Source: Mycobacterium sp. PO1
Lineage (GTDB): Bacteria > Actinomycetota > Actinomycetes > Mycobacteriales > Mycobacteriaceae
Assembly (NCBI RefSeq): GCF_017312405.1
Contig: NZ_BLTG01000072.1
Span: forward strand, 1 to 64,000
Direction of reading: 5' to 3'
DNA: 64,000 nt
Positions 1 to 7,483 of this stretch are shown piece by piece. The notes under the pieces were generated by a model. That model searched no databases. It saw nothing but the letters and a program-made list of their open reading frames with translations, and was not told the origin of the DNA. The position numbers and the translations under genes are program-made. Position 1 is the stretch's first letter; every line of letters begins with the position of its first letter.

Positions 1-64
1 GCCCCCGGCCCTGCCGGCTGAACCCGGCCCCCGGCCGAATTCGGGTCCGCACGGGTCGGCGGCC

Positions 65-70
65 TAGACT
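65..70 (+). promoter_or_regulatory. -10 element of mrp (leaderless)
   Basis: TAGACT fits the mycobacterial TANNNT -10 and ends 8 nt before the ATG at 79. There is no Shine-Dalgarno sequence, so transcription probably starts at or next to the start codon. Confidence 0.5.
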
Positions 71-78
71 CGACGGCG

Positions 79-1215
79 ATGTCATCGAAGTCCTCAGTTC
101 CCCATGACCTGGAATCGGCGGTCCGCGCCGCCCTGTCCAAGGTGGTCGACCCCGAGCTGCGCCGTCCGATCACCGAAGTCGGCATGGTCAAGAACGTCAC
201 CGTCGACAGCGACGACTCGGTGCATGTCGAGATCTATCTCACCACCTCTGCCTGTCCGAAGAAGACCGAGATCTCCGAGCAGGTGACCCGGGCGGTCAGC
301 GACGTGCCCGGCACCGGTGCGGTGCGGGTGAGCCTGGACGTCATGAACGACGAGCAGCGTGCCGAGCTGCGCAAGCTGCTGCGCGGCGATTCGCGGGAAC
401 CGGTGATCCCGTTCGCCCAGCCCGGCTCGTTGACCAAGGTCTACGCCGTCGCGTCCGGCAAGGGCGGGGTCGGCAAATCCAGCGTCACGGTCAACCTGGC
501 GGCGGCGCTGGCCGCCCGGGGCCTCTCGGTGGGCGTGCTGGACGCCGACATCTACGGGCATTCGGTGCCCCGGATGATGGGGACGACCGACCGACCTACC
601 CAGGTCGACTCGATGATCCTGCCCCCGATCGCCCACAACGTGCGGGTGATCTCGATCGCGATGTTCACCCAGGGCAACACACCGGTGGTGTGGCGCGGTC
701 CGATGTTGCACCGCGCGCTGCAGCAGTTCCTCGCCGACGTGTACTGGGGTGACCTGGACGTGCTGCTGCTGGACCTGCCGCCCGGCACCGGTGACATCGC
801 GATCTCGGTCGCTCAGTTGATCCCGGGTGCTGAGATCCTGGTGGTGACCACGCCGCAGATGGCGGCGGCCGAGGTGGCCGAACGGGCCGGCGCGATCGCG
901 CTTCAGACCCGGCAGCGCATCGCCGGTGTCGTCGAGAACATGGTCGACGGTCCGGTCGTGAAGATGTTCGGCGAGGGCGGCGGCCGGCATGTGGCCGACA
1001 GCCTGTCGCGCTCGACGGGCACCGATGTGCCGCTGTTGGGCCAGGTGCCGCTGGATCCCGAGCTGGTGGGCGCCGGCGACACCGGTATCCCGCTGGTGCT
1101 CAGCGCCCCGAACTCCGCGGCCGGCCAGGAGTTGCACAAGATCGCCGACGCCCTCTCGAACCGCAAGCGCGGCCTGGCCGGCATGTCACTGGGACTCGAT
1201 CCCGCCGGCCGCTGA
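79..1215 (+). CDS. mrp: Mrp/ApbC-type P-loop ATPase, Fe-S cluster carrier
   Basis: A 378-aa protein of the Mrp/NBP35 family, whose members bind and transfer Fe-S clusters in the cytoplasm. The N-terminal ~100 residues are a MIP18/DUF59-type domain (VVDPELRRPITEVGMV, then the Cys of TTSACP). The P-loop ATPase domain follows, with the deviant Walker A GKGGVGKSS near residues 127-135, then DADIYGHSVPRMMG and the Walker B-like region LLLDLPPGTGD. Length and architecture match M. tuberculosis Rv1229c. A C-terminal CxxC pair is not evident, as in other actinobacterial forms. The start is set by a -10 element 8 nt upstream. Mrp converges on the tatB operon. Its stop region is echoed downstream (see findings). 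Confidence 0.93.
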   Translation: MSSKSSVPHDLESAVRAALSKVVDPELRRPITEVGMVKNVTVDSDDSVHVEIYLTTSACPKKTEISEQVTRAVSDVPGTGAVRVSLDVMNDEQRAELRKLLRGDSREPVIPFAQPGSLTKVYAVASGKGGVGKSSVTVNLAAALAARGLSVGVLDADIYGHSVPRMMGTTDRPTQVDSMILPPIAHNVRVISIAMFTQGNTPVVWRGPMLHRALQQFLADVYWGDLDVLLLDLPPGTGDIAISVAQLIPGAEILVVTTPQMAAAEVAERAGAIALQTRQRIAGVVENMVDGPVVKMFGEGGGRHVADSLSRSTGTDVPLLGQVPLDPELVGAGDTGIPLVLSAPNSAAGQELHKIADALSNRKRGLAGMSLGLDPAGR

Positions 1216-1317
1216 GCCGCGCCGCAATCAAGCCGCGAGCCGCCGGCCGGTGAGGCACGCGGCAACCGAGCCGCGAGCCGCTGAGCCACGCACAACCGAG
1301 CCGCCGGCCGCGAACTT
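1216..1317. repeat. Degenerate direct repeats after the mrp stop
   Basis: The spacer between the convergent genes mrp and tatB holds about three degenerate copies of a roughly 35-40 bp unit built around AACCGAGCCGCGAGCCGC and a CTGAG/GTGAG-CCACGC segment. The unit resembles the last bases of mrp (GGCCGCTGAGCCGCGC), so the gene end seems to have been copied downstream. No terminator hairpin with a T tract is seen. Confidence 0.5.
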
Positions 1318-1743
1318 CTAGGTGGCGTCGGTGTCGAACTTCGTCGCCGCGGACGTGTCCGCCGGCGGCGTGACCGCAGCCGGGCCGGGGCCGGACTGAG
1401 GCTTTTCGGGCTTGTCGGGCCTCCCCGGCGCCTGGGCCTTCGGGTCGCCGTCGAACTTGCCGGTGAAGATCGAGTCGTCGCCGTCGAGCAGATGCTTGGT
1501 CAGCGCCGCGCGCGGCGTCATCCCCCGCAGCTTCTGCAACTCCGACAGCGGCTCGCGCAGGTCGTCGAACTCCGGGCCGAAATCCTGGCGCAGCTGGCTG
1601 GTGGCACCGGTGAGGTAGTCGCGTGCCTGCTTAACCGCGCCCGCCGTCCACCGGATGGCACCGGGTAACCGCTCCGGCCCGAGGATCACCAATCCGGCGA
1701 TCACCAGGACCAACATCTCGCCCCAGCCGACGTTGGCGAACAT
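1318..1743 (-). CDS. tatB: Sec-independent translocase protein TatB
   Basis: A 141-aa TatB component of the twin-arginine translocase, which with TatC forms the receptor for folded Tat substrates. The N-terminal ~20 residues form one membrane helix, followed by the TatA/B hinge signature (LVILGPERLPGAIRW) and an amphipathic helix. The C-terminal half is Pro/Ala/Asp-rich and probably disordered. It starts 3 nt after the htrA stop, so it is the last gene of a sigE-rseA-htrA-tatB run and probably translationally coupled. This is the same arrangement as Rv1221-Rv1224. Confidence 0.93.
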   Translation of the reverse strand: MFANVGWGEMLVLVIAGLVILGPERLPGAIRWTAGAVKQARDYLTGATSQLRQDFGPEFDDLREPLSELQKLRGMTPRAALTKHLLDGDDSIFTGKFDGDPKAQAPGRPDKPEKPQSGPGPAAVTPPADTSAATKFDTDAT

Positions 1744-1746
1744 GGG

Positions 1747-3276
1747 CTAGGTGCTGGTATCCGCGCCGGGCGTCACCGTCAGCGTCACGGTGCGGCCTTC
1801 CCGAACCACCTCGATGGGTGCCGGTTCGCCGATCTTGAGCTGACGGACGGCCACGACGAACTCGTCGGCGTCGGCGACCGTGCGGTCGCCGACCTTGACC
1901 ACCACGTCGTTCTCCAGGATCCCCGCCTGCTCGGCGGGACCGCCGGCGGCGACGTTGGCGATCTGGGCCCCCTTGGCGAGGTCGTTGCTCACCGAACGGG
2001 CGGTGAGACCCAGCGTCGGATGCGAGATCTTGCCGTTCTCGATCAACGTCTCGACGACCTGCTTGACCTCGTTGACCGGGATCGCGAACCCGAGACCGCT
2101 GGCGCTGTCGGACAGCGACTTGCCCGCGGTGTTGATGCCGATGACCTCGGAGCTCATGTTGATCAGCGGCCCGCCGGAGTTGCCGTGGTTGATCGAGGCG
2201 TCGGTCTGCACGCCGTCGATGACGGTGTCGGTGTCCGAGCCGTCGCCCGACAGCGGCACGGGCCGGTTCAGCGCGCTGATGATGCCGTGGGTCACGGTGC
2301 TCCGCAGCCCGAGTGGGGCACCCGCGGCGATCACTTCCTCACCGACGGTGAGCTTGTCCGAGTCACCCATCCGGGCCACCACCAGGTTGTCGACGTTGTC
2401 GACCTTGAGCACCGCGAGATCGGTCTTGGGGTCGCGGCCCACCAAGTTGGCGGGGACCTCAGTGCCGTCGTTGAACACCACCGACATCTGGAACTTGCTG
2501 GGGTTGGTGGCGGCCTCGGAGATCACGTGGTTGTTGGTGACGACGTAGCCCCGTTCGTCGACCACGACGCCTGAACCCTGGGATCCCTCGGTGTCACTGG
2601 TCGCCTCGATCGTCACCACCGAATCGGCCACCGCGGCAGCGACCTCCGCGAACTCGCCACCGTGCACGGCGGGATCGTCGGTGGTCTCCAGGGTCACCTT
2701 CGACGTGGTGAACGCCTCGACGACCTCGGCGGTCTTGCGACCGACCCAACCGCCTGCGACACCGATGACCAGCGCCACGATCGCCAGCAACGCCAGCGCG
2801 GCGAAGGACACCCTGCCACCGAAGAGCACATCGCGGACGCCGAGCTTGCCGGCCGGTGCGCTCTGAACCTGCGGGCCGCTCGGGGCCAGCGCCGGGGTGC
2901 CCAGCCCGACGGGTGCGCCCGGGTTGCGCCACGGATCGTCGACGTCGTCGACCCCGCCCTCACGTTCGGCATCCAGCGCGCCGGCATCGGTGGGATGGCG
3001 CTGCAGCGAATCACCGCCCGCGTCCGGGCGTCCGAAGGCCTCGGCGAGCACCGGGTCGGGCGCCTGGTCCTTCGGGGTGTACTCACCCTGGTCGCGGTGT
3101 TGCTCGGCGTTCAGGAACGAGCCCTCGACGCCGGACGGCCGGCCGAACGCGCGCTGGGCCGCCGGATCGACCGGCGGACGCGACACCGGGCGCGGCTCGA
3201 GACGCTCCCGGCCGGTCTGGTCCAGATTGCTCACGGGTACATGATCCTTCTTTTGTCGCGGCACCTGCTCGCTCAT
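1747..3276 (-). CDS. htrA: HtrA/DegP-like membrane serine protease with PDZ domain
   Basis: A trypsin-like quality-control protease anchored in the membrane, about 509 aa. The first ~150 residues are a Pro/Asp-rich cytoplasmic arm. One membrane segment follows (VSFAALALLAIVALVIGVAG). The protease domain has the triad His in VTNNHVISEA, Asp in DPKTDLAVLK and Ser in NHGNSGGPLI. A single PDZ domain lies at the C terminus (GPAEQAGILENDVVVKVGDR). I chose the ATG at 3276. A GTG two codons upstream (3282) is equally possible. It lies downstream of rseA and upstream of tatB in the SigE operon. In M. tuberculosis the corresponding protease belongs to the SigE/RseA envelope-stress circuit. Confidence 0.93.
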   Translation of the reverse strand: MSEQVPRQKKDHVPVSNLDQTGRERLEPRPVSRPPVDPAAQRAFGRPSGVEGSFLNAEQHRDQGEYTPKDQAPDPVLAEAFGRPDAGGDSLQRHPTDAGALDAEREGGVDDVDDPWRNPGAPVGLGTPALAPSGPQVQSAPAGKLGVRDVLFGGRVSFAALALLAIVALVIGVAGGWVGRKTAEVVEAFTTSKVTLETTDDPAVHGGEFAEVAAAVADSVVTIEATSDTEGSQGSGVVVDERGYVVTNNHVISEAATNPSKFQMSVVFNDGTEVPANLVGRDPKTDLAVLKVDNVDNLVVARMGDSDKLTVGEEVIAAGAPLGLRSTVTHGIISALNRPVPLSGDGSDTDTVIDGVQTDASINHGNSGGPLINMSSEVIGINTAGKSLSDSASGLGFAIPVNEVKQVVETLIENGKISHPTLGLTARSVSNDLAKGAQIANVAAGGPAEQAGILENDVVVKVGDRTVADADEFVVAVRQLKIGEPAPIEVVREGRTVTLTVTPGADTST

Positions 3277-3333
3277 GTTCACTCGGCGTCAGCAACCGTC
3301 GACGCAGGCCGCCGGCCGAAATATGTCTCTACC

Positions 3334-3729
3334 CTACCGGCGTCTGCGGCGAGCGCGCCGCGCGTCCTCAGCTAACGGCGACCCATCGTCAGCCTCAGGA
3401 GGCTCCACCGGTGAGTGGTTCGGGATCTGCGACAACAGTCCCAGCAACGAACTGGGCATGTCCACAGGAAGGGAGTCCCGCAACGCCGCGCGGGCCTGCC
3501 GCTGGGCATCGACCTCCATCGCGCAGTCCGGACACAACGACAGATGGTGCGCGGCGCGCAGATGCGCACTCATGCGTAGCTCGCCGTCGACGAACGCGGC
3601 AATCGCCTCGATCGACAGATGCTCGGTGGATCCGAACTGGCGCGGACCGACGGGTGCGTCGCTCTGCGAGGCGAAATGCGACGGAAGCCAGGAGAAGGCG
3701 CGCCGGAAAGCGTGTCCGGGATCGAACAT
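3334..3729 (-). CDS. rseA: Anti-sigma-E factor RseA (zinc-associated type)
   Basis: A 131-aa protein matching the M. tuberculosis RseA (Rv1222) pattern: FRRAFSWLPSHFASQSDAPVG near the N terminus, then LSIEAIAAFVDGELRM. The zinc-associated anti-sigma motif H-x3-C-x2-C is present as HHLSLCPDC. It binds SigE in the cytoplasm and releases it on surface or oxidative stress. It lies 72 nt downstream of sigE and 57 nt upstream of the htrA start, on the same strand. The C-terminal ~35 residues are acidic, then Arg-rich, and not conserved. Confidence 0.92.
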   Translation of the reverse strand: MFDPGHAFRRAFSWLPSHFASQSDAPVGPRQFGSTEHLSIEAIAAFVDGELRMSAHLRAAHHLSLCPDCAMEVDAQRQARAALRDSLPVDMPSSLLGLLSQIPNHSPVEPPEADDGSPLAEDARRARRRRR

Positions 3730-3801
3730 CGCCCAACTCCTCTCGGCTCGACAGGACTGCTTCGAATGTAGCGCGCCAAGCTGTGGGTCAGCGCATGCAA
3801 C

Positions 3802-4614
3802 TCAGGCCGGGCGTGCCTCGTCGAACATCTGGCCGCTGGTGTTCGCCTGATGCGCCAGGTAGTCGCGCAACGCCTGACGGCCGCGGTGGATGCGGCTGCG
3901 CACGGTGCCGAGCTTGACGCCCAGCGTCGCACCGATCTCTTCGTAGGACAGCCCTTCGATGTCGCACAGGACCACAGCGGCACGGAACTCGGGCGGCAGC
4001 GAATCCAGCGCCGCCTGCAGGTCCGGACCGAGGCGGGAGTCGTGGTAGATCTGCTCGGGATTCGGCTCGTCGGCGGGCACCCGGTCGTAATCCTCGGGCA
4101 GGGCTTCCATCCGGATTCGGCCGCGGCGGCGCACCATGTCGAGGAACAGGTTGGTGGTGATGCGGTGCAGCCAGCCTTCGAACGTTCCGGGCTGGTAGTT
4201 CTGCACCGACCGGAAGACGCGGATGAACGTCTCCTGGGTCAGGTCCTCGGCGTCATGCTGATTGCCCGAGAGGCGATAAGCCAGCCGGTAGACCCGGTCG
4301 GCGTGCTGGCGGACCAGCTCGTCCCAACTCGGCATCGCGGCGTGGTCGCCGGTGGCGTCGAACACCGCTGTTCCGGTCAGTTCGTCGGACGGCTCGACCC
4401 ACTCGGCATCGGTGTACTGCTCCAGGTGCGCCATCGACACCGGGGCGGCAACGGATGAAGTCGCGGGGGCGGAGTTGGTGGTCGTCGGATCCTCCAGGTC
4501 GTGACGGTCGCGATCGTCCTCGGACGGCCGCTCGGTTCGCACAACACGGTGCAGCAGGGGGTTGTTCCCGAAGCGCCGGTGGTCACCGCGTGCGCTGGGT
4601 GCGCCGTCTGTCAT
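3802..4614 (-). CDS. sigE: ECF RNA polymerase sigma factor SigE
   Basis: An extracytoplasmic-function sigma factor for envelope and heat/detergent stress. Region 2 spans SWDELVRQHADRVYRLAYRL through QDAEDLTQETFIRVFRSVQ-type sequence. Region 4 holds PEFRAAVVLCDIEGLSYEEI and GVKLGTVRSRIHRGRQALRD. The core is nearly identical, as I recall it, to M. tuberculosis SigE. The N terminus is variable in this family. I chose the ATG at 4614 (MTDGAPSARG, 270 aa), with a GGGAG 12 nt upstream. An in-frame ATG at 4704 would add 30 residues, and internal starts are possible because SigE is known to be made from more than one start. It heads the sigE-rseA-htrA-tatB run. Confidence 0.9.
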   Translation of the reverse strand: MTDGAPSARGDHRRFGNNPLLHRVVRTERPSEDDRDRHDLEDPTTTNSAPATSSVAAPVSMAHLEQYTDAEWVEPSDELTGTAVFDATGDHAAMPSWDELVRQHADRVYRLAYRLSGNQHDAEDLTQETFIRVFRSVQNYQPGTFEGWLHRITTNLFLDMVRRRGRIRMEALPEDYDRVPADEPNPEQIYHDSRLGPDLQAALDSLPPEFRAAVVLCDIEGLSYEEIGATLGVKLGTVRSRIHRGRQALRDYLAHQANTSGQMFDEARPA

Positions 4615-4647
4615 GCGCTTACCGTCTCCCGTGCTGGTGTGCCAGGC

Positions 4648-4682
4648 ATATGAGATAACTGAACATTTCCTGAGAACATTCG
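4648..4682 (-). promoter_or_regulatory. Candidate regulatory repeats upstream of sigE
   Basis: An AT-richer patch in a GC-rich context contains a loose direct repeat on the plus strand, ACTGAACAT (4658-4666) and CCTGAGAACAT (4669-4679), plus a second TGAGA at 4651. In M. tuberculosis this position carries MprA boxes made of loose 8-bp direct repeats. I infer, without proof, that these play the same role. Confidence 0.3.
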
Positions 4683-4781
4683 CAACCCCTTTTTTCACCT
4701 GCACAAACGGGTCACCGGAACCGGATATTTATGGCCGCCGGGGCCGGGCGTGTCGGGGTGTCGGCCGCCGCTCGCGCGCTC

Positions 4782-4787
4782 TACGCT
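4782..4787 (+). promoter_or_regulatory. -10 element of the O-methyltransferase gene
   Basis: TACGCT followed by 6 nt and the ATG at 4794 is a leaderless arrangement. It favours this start over the in-frame ATG at 4731, which lies upstream of the element. Confidence 0.5.
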
Positions 4788-4793
4788 GCGGGC

Positions 4794-5519
4794 ATGTCCA
4801 GCACCGACGAGCCCGCCGCCGGCCCCCAGGAGTCTCAGGGGTCCCGGGAGTCCCGGGAGTCCCGGGAGTCCCGGGAGTCCTCGGCCCCGGCGAGCCAGGC
4901 CGAGGCGATCGTCAACCACGCCGAGCACTCGATCTCCGAGGACGCCATCGTCGCTGCCGCCCGCGAACGCGCAGTGGACATCGGCGCCGGGGCGGTCACT
5001 CCTGCGGTGGGCGCGCTGCTGTGCGTGCTGGCCAAGCTCACCGATGCGCGCGCCGTGGTCGAGGTCGGCACCGGCGCCGGCGTCAGCGGGCTGTGGCTGC
5101 TGTCGGGGATGCGCGAGGACGGGGTCCTGACCACCATCGACGTCGAGCCCGAGCACCAGCGCATTGCCAAGCAGGCGTTCACCGAGGCCGGGGTGGGGCC
5201 GGGCCGGACCCGGCTGATCAGCGGCCGCGCCCAGGAGGTGCTGACACGGTTGGCCGATGAGACCTACGATCTGGTGTTCATCGACGCCGATCCCGCGGAT
5301 CAGCCGCAGTTCGTGGTCGAGGGCATTCGCCTGCTCCGTGAGGGGGGCGCGGTCATCGTGCACCGTGCCGCACTGGGCGGCCGGGCCGGGGACGCGTCGG
5401 CCAACGACGCCGAGGTCAGCGCGGTGCGCGAGGCCGCCCGGCTCATTGCCGAGGACGAACGGCTCACCCCGGTCCTGATTCCGCTGGGCGACGGCCTGCT
5501 CGCCGCGGTGCGCGGCTGA
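4794..5519 (+). CDS. Class I SAM-dependent O-methyltransferase (Rv1220c-like)
   Basis: A 241-aa soluble methyltransferase of the O-methyltransferase family 3 (caffeoyl-CoA/catechol type). The SAM-binding region VVEVGTGAGVSGLWLLSGM is followed by TTIDVEPEHQRIA, LVFIDADPADQPQFVVEG (metal/substrate acidic residues) and RLLREGGAVIVHRAALGG. The natural substrate is unknown. It is divergent from sigE, and in M. tuberculosis the orthologue Rv1220c sits in the same place. Residues ~17-29 are a four-copy Ser-Arg-Glu repeat encoded by a 9-bp tandem repeat, absent from the H37Rv protein as I recall it. The start is set by the -10 spacing. Confidence 0.85.
   Translation: MSSTDEPAAGPQESQGSRESRESRESRESSAPASQAEAIVNHAEHSISEDAIVAAARERAVDIGAGAVTPAVGALLCVLAKLTDARAVVEVGTGAGVSGLWLLSGMREDGVLTTIDVEPEHQRIAKQAFTEAGVGPGRTRLISGRAQEVLTRLADETYDLVFIDADPADQPQFVVEGIRLLREGGAVIVHRAALGGRAGDASANDAEVSAVREAARLIAEDERLTPVLIPLGDGLLAAVRG
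4842..4880 (+). repeat. In-frame 9-bp tandem repeat (four copies)
   Basis: TCCCGGGAG is repeated four times without change (4842-4877) and then continues TCC. It encodes (SerArgGlu)n near the methyltransferase N terminus. As a multiple of three, copy-number changes would keep the frame. Confidence 0.9.
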
Positions 5520-5630
5520 GCGACCGGCGCGGCTGAGCCCCGCTTGCCTGGTGCGCGGCTGGCGCTGTTGCGGCGCCCCGCTTACCGCGGTGCGCGGGTG
5601 AGCGGCGGGTGCGGTTGAGCGGCCCCTTGC

Positions 5631-5690
5631 GCCGAGCGTGAAGCTACTGCGAAAGATCCGCGAAGTTTTCGCAGAGACTTCACGTTCGGC
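5631..5690. repeat. Imperfect inverted repeat, REP/MITE-like
   Basis: Arms of 24 nt (5631-5654 and 5667-5690) match at 20 of 24 positions around a 12-nt centre. Arm starts read GCCGAGCGTGAAG and, on the other strand, GCCGAACGTGAAG. It is neither at a gene end nor inside a promoter, which fits a dispersed palindromic element better than a terminator. Confidence 0.6.
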
Positions 5691-5708
5691 GAGCCCGTCG
5701 GCGCCCGT

Positions 5709-5830
5709 GGCTGCCTGACCGATCAGCGGCCAGCTGGCGCCCGTGGCCGCCTGACCGATCAGCTGGCCCCGGTAGCCGGCTGACCGATCGATGGCCCCCG
5801 CGGTCGCCTCACCGATCGATTGGCCCCCGA
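5709..5830. repeat. Four degenerate copies of a ~30-bp unit
   Basis: The core TGACCGATC occurs at 5716, 5752 and 5781, with TCACCGATC at 5809. Each is followed within about 15 nt by CAGCTGGC or TGGCCCC. Spacing is 36, 29 and 28 bp, so this is an eroded minisatellite. Confidence 0.65.
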
Positions 5831-5876
5831 CCAGCTCGCCCGCGATCAGGTGGCCACCGACACCCGCGGAAAACCC

Positions 5877-5923
5877 TTGACCGTCCACTGAACGAGCGTT
5901 TAGTGTACTGAACATGCGTTCAG
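5877..5923 (+). promoter_or_regulatory. Promoter with overlapping 36-bp palindromic operator (TetR)
   Basis: TTGACC (5877-5882), an 18-nt spacer and TAGTGT (5901-5906) form a near-consensus promoter, with the ATG 7 nt later (leaderless). A near-palindrome at 5888-5923, bounded by CTGAACG and GCGTTCAG with inner half-sites TTTAGT and ACTGAAC, covers the -10, the start point and the start codon. Binding by the encoded TetR protein here should block transcription. Confidence 0.75.
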
Positions 5924-6591
5924 GCGACGATCTGACCGCGGTGGCGCGGATCCGGGACGCGGCCATCGAGATTTTCGGCCGCGAGGGCTTCGCGGTCGGG
6001 ATCCGCTCGATCGCGGCGGCAGCCGGGGTGAGCCCCGCGCTGGTGATGCATCACTTCGGATCGAAAGACGGGCTGCGAAAGGCCTGTGACGAGCACATCG
6101 CCCGGACCGTCCTCGAATCCAAGACCGAGTCGATCCAGACCACCGACGCCGCGACATGGTTCGCGCAGCTGGCCGAAATCGAGGATTACGCCCCGATGAT
6201 GGGCTATCTGGTTCGCAGTCTGCAGACCGGTGGCGAGCTGGCGAAAACGTTGTGGCGCACCATGATCGACAACACGGAACAGTACATCGAAGCCGGCGTG
6301 CGCGCCGGCACCGTCAAGCCGAGCGCCGATCCGCGGGCCAGGGCCCGCTTCCTGGCCATGACGGGCGGCGGGGCCTTCCTGCTGTACCTGCAGCTGCACG
6401 ACGACCCGTCGGATCTGCGCGCCGTGCTCCGCGACTACAGCGAGGACATGGTGCTCCCCGCGCTCGAGCTGTACACCAACGGCTTGATGACGAGCTCGAC
6501 GATGTACGAGGCGTTTCTGGCCAGACGCGAGCAGGGCCTTGCCTTCACACCGACAGAAAGGGATGACGATGGCCGACACCCACGGCGGTGA
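5914..6591 (+). CDS. TetR-family repressor of the adjacent ABC exporter (Rv1219c-like)
   Basis: A 225-aa TetR regulator. The N-terminal HTH spans about residues 10-55 (RDAAIEIFGREGFAVGIRSI, then AGVSPALVMHHFGSKDGL). The C-terminal ligand domain is diverse. It is the first gene of a four-gene run with an ABC ATPase, a permease and a methyltransferase-like membrane protein, the order of Rv1219c-Rv1216c. Rv1219c is known to control the Rv1218c-Rv1217c efflux pump. The start ATG lies inside a palindromic operator, which implies autoregulation. The 3' end overlaps the ATPase gene by 23 nt. Confidence 0.88.
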   Translation: MRSGDDLTAVARIRDAAIEIFGREGFAVGIRSIAAAAGVSPALVMHHFGSKDGLRKACDEHIARTVLESKTESIQTTDAATWFAQLAEIEDYAPMMGYLVRSLQTGGELAKTLWRTMIDNTEQYIEAGVRAGTVKPSADPRARARFLAMTGGGAFLLYLQLHDDPSDLRAVLRDYSEDMVLPALELYTNGLMTSSTMYEAFLARREQGLAFTPTERDDDGRHPRR

Positions 6592-7483
6592 ACTCGCCGT
6601 CGACATCCGGGGGCTGACCAAGTCCTTCGGACACACCAAGGCGCTCGACGGCCTCGACCTCAGCGTCGCCGCCGGCAGCGTGACCGGCTTCCTGGGCCCC
6701 AACGGGGCCGGTAAGTCCACCGCGATCCGGGTGCTGCTGGGCCTGCTTCGCGCCGACCGGGGCACAGTGCGGCTGCTGGGCGGCGACCCGTGGCGCGACG
6801 CGGTGAACCTGCACCGCCGAATCGCCTACGTCCCGGGCGACGTGACGATCTGGCCCAACTTGACGGGCATGCAGGCCATCGACTTCCTGGCCCGGCTGCG
6901 TGGCACCGAGAACGTCGACACGAAGCGGCGTGACGACCTGATCGAGCGCTTCGAACTCGACCCGAGCAAGAAAGCCCGCACCTATTCGACGGGCAACCGG
7001 CAGAAGGTTGCGATCGTGGCCGCGTTCAGCACCGACAGTGAACTGCTCATCCTCGACGAGCCCACCGCCGGCCTGGATCCGTTGATGGAGCAGCGGTTTC
7101 AGGAGTGTGTCCGTGAGGTGGCCGAGCGCGGTGCCGCCGTGTTGCTGTCCAGCCACATCCTCGGCGAGGTCGAAAAGCTCTGCGACACGGTGACGATCAT
7201 CCGTGCGGGACGCACCGTGAAATCGGGGACCCTGCAGCAGATGCGTCATTTGATGGCGACCACTGTCTCCGCGCGCACCCGCGGCGATGCGCAACGGCTC
7301 CGAGACGCGGACTACGTCAGAGAACTCGAGGTCGACGACGGTCGGGTGCGGTTCGCGGTGGACCGTGGCGATCTGGACCGGGCGATGGCCGACCTCAGCG
7401 GACTCGGTATCGAGGACCTGACCGTGGCACCGGCCTCGCTGGAAGACATGTTCCTGCGGGAGTATCAGCGGGCGGGGTCATGA
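6569..7483 (+). CDS. ABC exporter ATP-binding subunit (Rv1218c-like)
   Basis: A 304-aa ATPase of the CcmA/DrrA multidrug type. Walker A is GPNGAGKST, Walker B is ELLILDEPTAGLDPL and the H-loop is SSHILGEVEKL. The usual LSGGQ signature is replaced by YSTGNRQKV, as in the tetronasin/Rv1218c subgroup. The start is the ATG at 6569, 6 nt after AAGG. An ATG at 6563 is less likely for spacing. The gene overlaps the TetR gene by 23 nt and the permease by ATGA. The homologous pump is linked to efflux of several drugs in M. tuberculosis. Confidence 0.9.
   Translation: MADTHGGELAVDIRGLTKSFGHTKALDGLDLSVAAGSVTGFLGPNGAGKSTAIRVLLGLLRADRGTVRLLGGDPWRDAVNLHRRIAYVPGDVTIWPNLTGMQAIDFLARLRGTENVDTKRRDDLIERFELDPSKKARTYSTGNRQKVAIVAAFSTDSELLILDEPTAGLDPLMEQRFQECVREVAERGAAVLLSSHILGEVEKLCDTVTIIRAGRTVKSGTLQQMRHLMATTVSARTRGDAQRLRDADYVRELEVDDGRVRFAVDRGDLDRAMADLSGLGIEDLTVAPASLEDMFLREYQRAGS

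Larger units (their letters stand above)
5520..5913. other. Gene-free spacer with degenerate repeats
   Basis: This 394-bp stretch has no convincing gene. It contains two degenerate copies (about 5536-5562 and 5576-5602) of the methyltransferase stop region GGTGCGCGGCTGAGC, a 60-bp imperfect palindrome (5631-5690), and four degenerate copies of a TGACCGATC-TGGCCCC unit between 5709 and 5830. It ends in the promoter/operator of the TetR gene. Confidence 0.7.

Noticed and set aside
1..21. Short open stretch ending in TGA at the window start
   Set aside because: Only six codons (Pro/Gly/Ala) are visible, too little to say whether a gene ends here.
94..1137. Long open frame antisense to mrp (347 codons, minus strand)
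   Set aside because: His/Arg/Gln-rich composition with no motif; it mirrors the codon bias of mrp and has no ribosome-binding site.
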